A DNA stretch of 53,467 bases from Brasilonema sp. CT11 (lineage in GTDB: Bacteria; Cyanobacteriota; Cyanobacteriia; Cyanobacteriales; Nostocaceae): the NCBI RefSeq assembly GCF_017982655.1, contig NZ_JABXYX010000049.1:1-53467 (forward strand), written 5' to 3'. The notes below the pieces were generated by a model, which had not been told where the DNA came from, searched no databases, and saw only the letters and a program-made list of their open reading frames with translations. Of the stretch, positions 10,001 to 17,300 are shown piece after piece (position 1 is the stretch's first letter; each line of letters starts with the position of its first letter). Both the position numbers and the translations under genes were made by a program.

Positions 10001-10732
10001 TCCTTTTGCCACTGCCAACATTTCTTGCTGCCAACGAACGTAATCGCAGTAAGAGTGCTTAAGAGGAGCTAGAGATGGCTGAACACCATTCTTAAGTGCT
10101 GGATATAGCCTTCGCAACTCTTCTAGCAGTATTCCAACAGACCAACCATCAAACACAATATGGTGTATGGTTAGCAACAGAATATGCTCTTGCTTAGAAC
10201 GAGTAAATAATCTCACTCTTATGATAGGTTCGCGCTTGAGGTCGAAGGGATGTCGGTGTTCCCTAAGAACCTTTTGATTAAGGTCTTCTTCGCACCAGGT
10301 GGAAGCATCTATCTGCTGGAAATCTACTTTCTGATTCTGATGAACTTGCGTCATCGGCTCTTTGCTACGCTTGGGAAACGTGCTACGCAAGACGGAGTGG
10401 CGCTGGATTAGGATCTCGAATGCCTTGTGCAAAATCGTAACATCTACTTGAGAATAGATACGGGCGGTAACGGCAAGGTTGTAAGCTACGCTATCTGGTG
10501 CTAATTGCCACAAAAACCAAAGTGCTTTTTGACCGTAGGAGAGGGGATAGACACTAAAAATGTCTGGGCGATCGCGCAGCAGCTGTAAGATTTCAGTTTT
10601 GTGTTGCTTTAGTTGGTTTAATACAGAGGATGTTGCTTCTTCCTTAGGCGCATCGTAGCAAAGCCGTTCGCCGTCACTCCAAAGTTGCCAGCCTTCTATT
10701 ATAATATCTTGTAAAAACTCTACTGTATTCAT
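4043..10732 (-). CDS. Two-module NRPS (docking-C-A-PCP-C-A-PCP)
   Basis: Domain order by motif: TubC-type N-terminal docking domain (about 1-55), C (HHIVFDGWS), A (YTSGSTGQPKG), PCP (FFELGGHSLL), C (HHIVFDAWS), A (FTSGSTGTPKG), PCP (FFELGGHSLL), and a short tail without thioesterase. By eye against PheA the first A-domain code reads D-A-H-I-V-T-H-V-V-K; I do not assign it, although its last four positions resemble proline codes. The second reads D-A-R-H-F-S-L-M-V-K, which shares H, F, S and L with serine codes. The start ATG overlaps the stop of the upstream PKS gene (ATGA), so the two are translationally coupled. This fits a role in accepting the polyketide-extended acyl chain. Confidence 0.93.
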   Translation of the reverse strand: MNTVEFLQDIIIEGWQLWSDGERLCYDAPKEEATSSVLNQLKQHKTEILQLLRDRPDIFSVYPLSYGQKALWFLWQLAPDSVAYNLAVTARIYSQVDVTILHKAFEILIQRHSVLRSTFPKRSKEPMTQVHQNQKVDFQQIDASTWCEEDLNQKVLREHRHPFDLKREPIIRVRLFTRSKQEHILLLTIHHIVFDGWSVGILLEELRRLYPALKNGVQPSLAPLKHSYCDYVRWQQEMLAVAKGEQLWSYWQQKLSGDLPILNLPTDKLRPPIQTYNGASHPFQLSEKLTERLKKLAQSEGATLYMMLLAAFQVLLYRYTAQEDILVGSPTLGRTKPEFASIVGYFVNPVVIRANLSGNPSFKVFLAQVRQTVLEALAHQDYPFALLVEQLQPQRDPSRSPIFQVSFNLLVQRSQEGQKLPFRETKTLVDCGGLELAPFDISHQEGQFDLSLEMAEASSSIIGVIKYNTDLFNKEMIARMVGHFQTLLKGIVTNPELPVSQLPLLTEDERHQLLVEWNQTAADYSQDKCIHQLFEEQVELTPSAVAVEFGNEQLTYQQLNERANQLAHYLQSLGVEPEVFVGLSVERSLEMAISVLAILKAGGAYVPLDPAYPQQRLAFMLEDTRSKVLLTQQKLRSLFPESVADVVCLDQQSEIIAQQPSTNPKSPVGLSNLLYVIYTSGSTGQPKGITLSHQALGNLIHWHLETMEHGVGVLQFASLSFDASFHEMFAAWCSGSTLYMISEALRLDVEKLVHFLAEKPVQKVILPVALWQQIAQVYGQQAHLFRHLTEVVTTGEQLQITQPIIDLFKQLNHCQLHNHYGPSETHVVTSFTFNSSPDTWPVYPPIGKPIANTQIYILDQHWQPVPIGVPGFLFIGGANLARGYLNRPNLTAQKFVSNPFGKGQLYQTGDIARYLPDGNIEFLGRVDDQVKVRGFRIELGEVEAVLNKHPQLSQAVVTVQGNAANEKRLVAYVVPKQGDTVTAEQLRQFLQQKLPEYAIPSAFVLLESLPLTPNQKVDRRALPTLDLDLSNSKEYIPPRTPTEEIIADIFAAILKLEQVGVYSNFFELGGHSLLATQVVSRLRETFQVELPLRTLFESPTVAELERVIAALLMTDSRLVIPEIKPVARDSEHLPLSWAQERLWFLDGLQSESAAYNMPAALQMTGQLNAEALELALTEIIQRHSVLRTTFPIVNGTPVQAIAPTKVVTIPVFDLQSLSPDEQADRVQQLATEEAQQPFDLANGPVIRFKLLQLAQQTHVLLVTLHHIVFDAWSISIFIRELVALYEVSLHQQPCVLPALPIQYTDFACWQRQWLQGEMLETQLNYWKQQLGGNLPVLQLPIDYPHSPTQNYQGAQQVLRLPNSLTTALKTLSRQEGVTVFMTLLAAFKVLLSRHSGQEDIIVGSPIAGRNHLGTEELIGFFLNTLPLRTYLGGNPSFRQLLTKVREITLAAYSHQDIPFEKLVEELRPERSLSRHPVFDVMFNMINTPEVALEIPGLTFEPLELTQPESKFFLTVFVQEAAESLNIKLVYRQNLFSSERMTAFLEQFEHLLQQIVAEPERSIQSYFLVTPQSRSLLPEPSAPLDEPDYEPVTALFANWAQQAPQQTAIRQNGRTWSYQELSESAHTIAEVLLSCGVQPKDVVALCGSRSFGLIASMLGVFLSGAVLLLVDSNLPTARQQLMLEQAQAKYLLVVGTQSKQASVTENSLEIIHVDSETATAIAPIPGTSRITSLPTLTPGDRAYIFFTSGSTGTPKGVLGTHKGISHFLDWQRQTFEIGTNDRVAQLTSLTFDAVLRDVFLPLTSGATLCLPNQDNDFGIDGVLNWLETEQITVVHTVPALAQSWLTQVPEEIHLRSLRWIFFSGELLTGTLVRQWRQTFPEAGQVVNLYGATETTMVKCFYRVPSEIPSGVMPAGWALPQTQALVLNLTNQLCGIGEIGEIIIRTPFRTLGYINAVQEQQQRFVPNPLSNDQQDLFYYTGDKGRYRPDGSVEVLGRLDDQIKIRGIRVQPGEIETVLNQHPAVAESVVIAIEQTLGDKRLVAYVVAKLNQTFAEGDLRYFLKQQLPEYLVPSIFVVLDALPLTPNGKVNRRALPAPSVQVGKSASNVPPRTPTEEVIVNIFAEVLKLQHLGVDDNFFELGGHSLLATQVVSRIQEALKVNLPLRTLFEAPTPAELTVAIEKMKVTRGAEIDTPKITKISRERHRVQISSQEELTLPDTVRQKIFKSESKH

Positions 10733-13700
10733 AATTCTCCTCTTACCCGCTCATGTTCTTTTATGTCTATTTGGTGGAATTGCCCGTTTTTTTCTAGCTC
10801 AGCTCCTTGAAACCTATCAGTTTGAGTTAGTTCCTCGCTTATCTCAGTGGCTAGAGCGGTGATACTGACTCCTTCTATAAATTTGATAATAGAAATATCC
10901 ACTCCTAGCTCAGTTTTAACTCGATTTCGCAATTCCACAGCCATAAGAGAGTCAAGCCCCAAATTGTTCAGAGACTGCTGTACGTCTATTTGGGATGAAT
11001 CTAGCCCTAGCACCTTAGCAACTGCACTTTGAATGTAGGCAATTAAAAGATTCTGGCGTTTGATATCTGCTGCTGCTTTTAATCGTTGCACCAGATCTGA
11101 GCTTTGTACTAAATGCTGCTCAAGCTCTTTCTGGGACTGCACCTCAATACTTTCTAGTAATCGTCGCTGTCCCTGTACTTCATACAGTTCCTTAAAAATA
11201 GTCCAATCAACATCAGCTACCGTAGTTTGAACACACTGTGCCTCAAGCAAACAACCTAATGCCGCAACCGCTGAGTCTGGTTGTAATGCCGCTATCCCCA
11301 TTTGAGCCAATAAATTTTGCGCTTCCAGTGAAATCATGCCACCTGCCCACGGTCCCCAGTTTACACTCATTGTAGGGATTCTCAAAGAGTGGCGATAATG
11401 AGCAAACACATCGAGAAAAGCATTGGCTGCAGCATAATGCGCTTGCCCTTTGGAACCCCATATACAAGCAGCTGAGGAGAAGACAACAAAAAAGTCTAGT
11501 TCCATTTCCTGAGTGAGTTGATGCAGCAGCCATGTTCCTACCACTTTGGGGCGTAGTACAGACTCTAGTGTTTTCAGTTTGATGTCTTTGATAGCTTCGT
11601 ATCCAGGTACGCCCGCTGCATGTACCACCCCCCTTAGTGGCAGTCCAGAAGCTTGCACCTTTGCCATCAATTGCATCATTTCATGTGGCTGGGACACATC
11701 GGCTTGTACCACCAGCACCTCCACCCCCGCGTGCTCCATGTCTGCAATGGTCGCTTCAGCTTTTGCGGATGGTTGTCGGCGTCCGGTTAATACCAAATGC
11801 CGTACCCCCTGTGACACTAACCACTGCGCCACTGCCAGTCCCAAGGCACCCAAACCACCAGTAATTAGGTAAGTAGCATCAGGTAATATATTTCTTTTTT
11901 TAGTTGTAGGTAGCATTCTCCTGGCACGCTTCAAGCGGGCAACATACCGCTGTGCTTGACGAAAGACTACCTGGTCTTCTCCATCGGGATTTTGTATTGT
12001 ATTAAACAACTGTCCAGCCGCTTCTTCCAATGACGATTGCTGTTCTATATCTACAAGTGTTGTTGGAAAGTTGAGATACTCCATAGAAACCACCTTTCCC
12101 AATCCCCACAGCGGTGCCTGAGTTATCGCCAGCGCTTTCGACTCTTCACCAACTGGCTGGGCGTTCCTTGTGACAAACCACAGGGGCAACAAAGTTACCT
12201 CTGTCTGAGCCAAAGCCTGAATTAAATTCAAGGCGTTCTTCACACTTAATATCTGGTCTTTTTCCAGCGAAGCAATGGTTGTTTCTTCTGTGGGCGTTGC
12301 GTCTAAACTCCACAAATGCACTACACCCCGACAAGGCGGTTGTTCCTGTCGCTGTATGGTTTGAATTAACTGACGCATATCTTCTGGACAATTTGGATTG
12401 ATCCAGAATCGTCCATTCTCTAAAAATTTATACGCATTACCAGGAGTAACCGTAAAGCAAGTTTCTCCCCATTTCTCTAAAAGTTCCGCAAGTCTGTGGC
12501 CAATGCCAAGGCTATCTGCGAATATGAGCCAGCTACCAGACTCTCGATCAGGTGAAGACTCTGATTTTAGCAAGGGCTTAAGTTGCCATTGCAATTCATA
12601 CAACCAATTTGCATACTTATCTTGAATCTTGATTTGATGGCTCAGGTGTTCAGCACGCTGCATCTGTAAACCGGAAACTTCGACTAATAATTTTCCGTTT
12701 GGATCGAGTATGCGAACATCCCCCTCAATTACATCCTTAGATGTGTCTACAGAATGTTGCAAAACTGCATGACTCCAAATCTGATTGCTTATTATATCGT
12801 GTACTTGAAAACTTCTAAGTCCCACAGGTAAATACAGAGACGGTTCATCGGTCGAAAGCATTTCATCTAATAAAGTTGCCCCTAGAACTTGATGACAAGC
12901 TTCAAGGAGATTTGGATGAATTTTGATATGATTATTAATAAGCGTTTCTGTGGGACGAAAATTCACCTGTGCTAGTGCTTCTCTTTTACCAAGCCACAGG
13001 TGCTCTATACCCTGAAAAGTTCTTCCTAGCTGAAATCCATGTTCATGCAACAGACTATAGAATTCTGTGGCACTTTTGCGATCCGTGCATCGCGAGCGGA
13101 TTTCTTGGAGTGTTCCTTGTGTTGAAGGCAGAAGTTGCTTCTTTGACACAGCTTCTTCTGTAGTGATAGTCAATGAGATACCATTAGCAGTATTAGTTTT
13201 GACGGCCAGGCGTTTTTTTTCAGGCACCCCATTACCATAGCATTCTCGAAGCTGATTAAGATCAGGCAAATGTCCTAGAATTAGATCTTTACTCGGACCG
13301 AAGTCAAGTAGACAGGCTACTTCATCTACTCCTATGCTGTCGAGCTGGTTAAGCAAATCAAGACAGGTTTCTGGTGTTCCAATCAGTCCTCTGGAAGAGG
13401 CAAATCTTTCAAACAAGAAGTTAACGAAGTCATCAAGGTCTTTTTCAGGCAGCGTAGCTATATCTATCTTAGAACCCCTACTCTGAGCTAAAGCTTTAAG
13501 TAGACCAATATTGGACTTGAGATATTCGCAGTAAGGTACACGAACTTCCTCGCGAACCGTATTAAAGTCCTGACCTACAAAAGTGTGTAACATGATCGAT
13601 ACCATCCCCGTGTCGGGATTGTGTCCGTGCTTTGCTCGTGCCTGACGATAAAGGGTAATCTTTTCGGCTAACTCTTCTATGTCTTGATCGAGTAGGTGAG

Positions 13701-14274
13701 TCAAAACATTAGCTCCAATTTCTCCTGCCTTAGCAAAGGTTTGAGGGTTACCAGCAGCAGTAACCCAGATCGGAAGCTCTTGTTGAATCGGCGTTGGGTA
13801 GATTCTGATCTCGACTTGATTTTCGTTTCCGCTGGTCACTTGAATAGACTCACCCCGCCAGAGTTTTCGGAGAGTCTCAATACCGATAAATAATTCCTTA
13901 TGACGGTCTTTGTACTTCTTAGGAAAGAAGGCAAAGTCATCGGGATTCCAACCTGAAGCAAAAGATATCCCGACTCGACCTGTAGACAAATTATCGACAA
14001 CAGCCCACTCTTCAGCAACCCGAATAGGATTATGAATTGGCAAGACAACACTTCCTGCTTGTAACCGGATTTGCTGGGTTTCTCTTGCCAGTGCTGCATT
14101 CAATACCGCAGGATTCGGATAAAGACCGCCGAATTTTGTAAAGTGCCGTTCTGGTGTCCAAACACTGGAAAAACCATGGCGATCAGCAAACCGGGCACTT
14201 TCAATTACTAAGCTATATTTATCTCCGACTAGAGCGTCTTCACTACTGGCAAAGAACATCAGACCGAACTTCAT
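10729..14274 (-). CDS. Luciferase-like monooxygenase / DH C-half / KR / ACP PKS protein
   Basis: Residues about 1-345 form an FMN-dependent luciferase-like (LLM) monooxygenase of the kind embedded in NRPS/PKS systems (KFGLMFFASS at the start, SFASGWNPDDF). About 375-560 is the C-terminal half of a PKS dehydratase (GRTFQGIEHLW), where the expected catalytic Asp reads Glu (HPNLLEACHQ). About 800-985 is a ketoreductase (GGLGALG; Ser in FSSAACIW; Tyr in HYAAANAF). About 1065-1135 is an ACP (LGLDSLMA). The matching N-terminal DH half is at the end of the previous gene, 48 bp upstream. AGGAGA precedes the ATG by 8 bases. Likely roles are keto-reduction of the extended chain and hydroxylation of the acyl chain. 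Confidence 0.9.
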   Translation of the reverse strand: MKFGLMFFASSEDALVGDKYSLVIESARFADRHGFSSVWTPERHFTKFGGLYPNPAVLNAALARETQQIRLQAGSVVLPIHNPIRVAEEWAVVDNLSTGRVGISFASGWNPDDFAFFPKKYKDRHKELFIGIETLRKLWRGESIQVTSGNENQVEIRIYPTPIQQELPIWVTAAGNPQTFAKAGEIGANVLTHLLDQDIEELAEKITLYRQARAKHGHNPDTGMVSIMLHTFVGQDFNTVREEVRVPYCEYLKSNIGLLKALAQSRGSKIDIATLPEKDLDDFVNFLFERFASSRGLIGTPETCLDLLNQLDSIGVDEVACLLDFGPSKDLILGHLPDLNQLRECYGNGVPEKKRLAVKTNTANGISLTITTEEAVSKKQLLPSTQGTLQEIRSRCTDRKSATEFYSLLHEHGFQLGRTFQGIEHLWLGKREALAQVNFRPTETLINNHIKIHPNLLEACHQVLGATLLDEMLSTDEPSLYLPVGLRSFQVHDIISNQIWSHAVLQHSVDTSKDVIEGDVRILDPNGKLLVEVSGLQMQRAEHLSHQIKIQDKYANWLYELQWQLKPLLKSESSPDRESGSWLIFADSLGIGHRLAELLEKWGETCFTVTPGNAYKFLENGRFWINPNCPEDMRQLIQTIQRQEQPPCRGVVHLWSLDATPTEETTIASLEKDQILSVKNALNLIQALAQTEVTLLPLWFVTRNAQPVGEESKALAITQAPLWGLGKVVSMEYLNFPTTLVDIEQQSSLEEAAGQLFNTIQNPDGEDQVVFRQAQRYVARLKRARRMLPTTKKRNILPDATYLITGGLGALGLAVAQWLVSQGVRHLVLTGRRQPSAKAEATIADMEHAGVEVLVVQADVSQPHEMMQLMAKVQASGLPLRGVVHAAGVPGYEAIKDIKLKTLESVLRPKVVGTWLLHQLTQEMELDFFVVFSSAACIWGSKGQAHYAAANAFLDVFAHYRHSLRIPTMSVNWGPWAGGMISLEAQNLLAQMGIAALQPDSAVAALGCLLEAQCVQTTVADVDWTIFKELYEVQGQRRLLESIEVQSQKELEQHLVQSSDLVQRLKAAADIKRQNLLIAYIQSAVAKVLGLDSSQIDVQQSLNNLGLDSLMAVELRNRVKTELGVDISIIKFIEGVSITALATEISEELTQTDRFQGAELEKNGQFHQIDIKEHERVRGEL

Positions 14275-14322
14275 GCTTTAGTTCTCCTAAATGAATACCT
14301 GGCTTAATTTACATATGCTTGC

Positions 14323-17300
14323 TTAAAAGTGAACCCGTGCAGTGGCATACAAAGTCCATGCTTGGGAAGACGATTTTTGACCTATCCGACAGCTATATAC
14401 ATGAAAAGACATTGAAGCATCAGAATTACAAGCAAGGATAACTTGAATCTTTTGATCTCTTTTTTCTGATAAGAAGAGAACGTGATGCAATTTCAAATTA
14501 GTTAGATGACTACATTTGACCTCCAACGCTTCCTCTACAGCAGTCAAAGCGATTTCTATGTAAGCGGTGTGAGGCATGACGATGGTTTCCCAAACCCGAT
14601 GATCTTTTAGGTACAAAAGATACTGCTCATCAATCTCAGTTTCCCAGATATAAGTATTTGGAAAAGGAGCCAAGTCTTTTAAGCGATAACCTAAAAGGGG
14701 ATGCTTCTTTGTCTGATTTTGCAGCTGACAACTTTTTTGTTTGTTTGCGGTTGTATTGCTAGTTTCTATCCAATATTGTTGCCTTTGAAATGAGTAGGTA
14801 GGTAATACTAGCTTGCGTCTTGGATAATCTCGATCAAACCCAGACCAGTTGACCTCTATTCCCTGCACGTACATCTGCCCCAAACTCTGTAGCAACTGTA
14901 GCCAATCTTCTTGCTTTGGTCGCAGACTGGGCAAGCATAGCTGTGTATTCTGCGATAGACATTGCTGTGCCATTCCTAGCAGAACTGGTTTTGATCCAAT
15001 TTCTACCAAGACCTCGCATCCATGCAAGTTCAAGGTCTGGATGCTTTCAGCAAATTGAACCGGCTGTCGTAAGTGACGAACCCAATATTGGGCGGTACTC
15101 ATGTCATCATTGACGAGTTGTCCGGTAACGTTGGAAATTAAGGGGAGACAAGGTTTGGTATAAGTCACTTCCGAAGCAACAGCCGCAAACTCGTCTAGTA
15201 TGGGTTCCATCAGTGGCGAGTGAAATGCATGGGAAACTTGCAGAGATTTTGTTTTAATGCCTTTCGCTTGCACAGAAGCACTTACTGCCTCAACGGCATC
15301 CTGTTTTCCAGAAATCACAATGTTTTCAGGTCCATTGATAGCGGCGATCACCACATCCTGAGCATAGGGTTGAATTGCTGAATTTACCTGTGCTTCATCA
15401 GTAAATACTGTCATCATTTTCCCATTTTTAGGTAGAGCCTGCATTAGGCTAGCACGTTTGGCAATTAGCTTTAGACCATCTTCCAAACTAAACACACCAG
15501 CTACAGTTGCGGCGATATATTCCCCCACACTATGACCCATAACCACGGCAGGTTCGATACCCCAGGATTTCCATAACTGGAAAAGCGCATATTCCAAAGC
15601 GAACAAAGCAGGTTGAGTGTAAGCAGTTTCATGAACTAGAGAACTCAGCTTTGATTCAGGATATATAATCTCAAGCAAAGGTCGATCTAGATAAGAACGT
15701 AAAATTTGATCGCAGTGATCCAAAGCTTGCCGAAAGGTCGGTTGGGTTTCGTAGAGTTGGCGTCCCATACCGATATACTGAGAACCTTGACCTGTAAATA
15801 AAAATACTATTTTGTTTTTTTCTTTACTTATTTTTTTATCGTTGAACAGAGCATTAGTCTCAATTCCGGCAGCAAAAGCACTTAACTGTTCACGGAGTTG
15901 TACAGTAGATTCAGACACAACTGCTAAACGGTAGTCAAAATGCGATCGCCCAGTATTAGCAGTAAAGCAGATATCTGCAAGTGACGAAGTTGGGTTTGCT
16001 TCCAAAAATGCCGCATAACGTTGCGCCAGTTCTAAAAGCGCCTTCTCACTTTTCGCTGACAGCGTCAAAAGATTTAGAGGACGTTCAATTGTTTCTTCCT
16101 TTTGAATTTTGACTTTTGCCTTTTGACTTTCTTTTGGTGCCTCTTCCACTACAACATGAGCATTGGTACCACCGAAGCCAAATGAACTCACCCCCGCAAA
16201 ACGAGACTTCGATCCACCAAGCCAAGGCTGTCGCTCCGTAGGAATGTAAAATGAGTTACCATTCAAACAGATATGCGGATTTAACTGTTTGAGGTGCAGT
16301 TGGGGTGGAATCTCTCCGTGTTGCAGAGAAAGTACGACTTTAATGAGGCTGGCGATACCTGCTGCAGCTTCTAAATGACCGATATTGGCTTTGACTGAAC
16401 CAAGGGCACACGGCTGCGGGTCGTCAGATCGGTCTGGTAGCAAGACTGCTTTCAGGGACTCCACCTCAATGGGGTCTCCCAGGGCAGTGCCTGTACCGTG
16501 AGTTTCTATATAGCTTAACTCAGCGGGTGTCACACCAGCGTTTGAGAGCGCCTGTCGAATGACCGCCTGTTGAGAAAGTCCGTTAGGCGCTGTTAGCCCA
16601 TTACTGCGACCATCTTGGTTAATTGCCGAACCTCTAATAATTGCCAGAATATTGTCTCCATCGTTTTGAGCATCACAAAGACGTTTAAGGAGCACCAAAC
16701 CACAGCCCTCAGAACGCACATAACCATCGGCTGAAGTATCGAAAGTTTTACAACGACCATCAGCAGCCATCATTCGTGCCTGGGAAAAGGTGATGGTCAA
16801 CTCTGGAGATAAAATTAAATTCACCCCACCAGCTAGAGCTTGGTTGCACTCCCGATTTTGCAAACTTTGGCAAGCTAAGTGTACAGCAACTAAGGATGAG
16901 GAGCAAGCGGTATCTACTGCTAAACTCGGTCCCCGCAAATCAAGCACATAAGATAGGCGGTTAGCGGCAATGCTCAGAGCATTACCAGTACCAGTATACG
17001 CATCAATACAAACAGATTGCTCACACTGATATCGAGAGTAATCATTGTTACTAATGCCAAGAAAGACTCCAGTTTGACTGCCAGCTAATTTACTTGGTGC
17101 TTGCCCAGCGTTTTCCAATGTTTCCCAAGCTACTTCTAATAACAGTCGTTGTTGAGGGTCTATCCGTTCCGTCTCTCGCGGAGCAATCCCGAAGAAGTGG
17201 GTGTCAAAGTGGTCTACTTTCTCTATAAAACCGCCCCAACGAGTACTCATTTTCCCTGGTGTAGCTGGTTCTGAGTTATACAAGGCGTTGAGATTCCAAC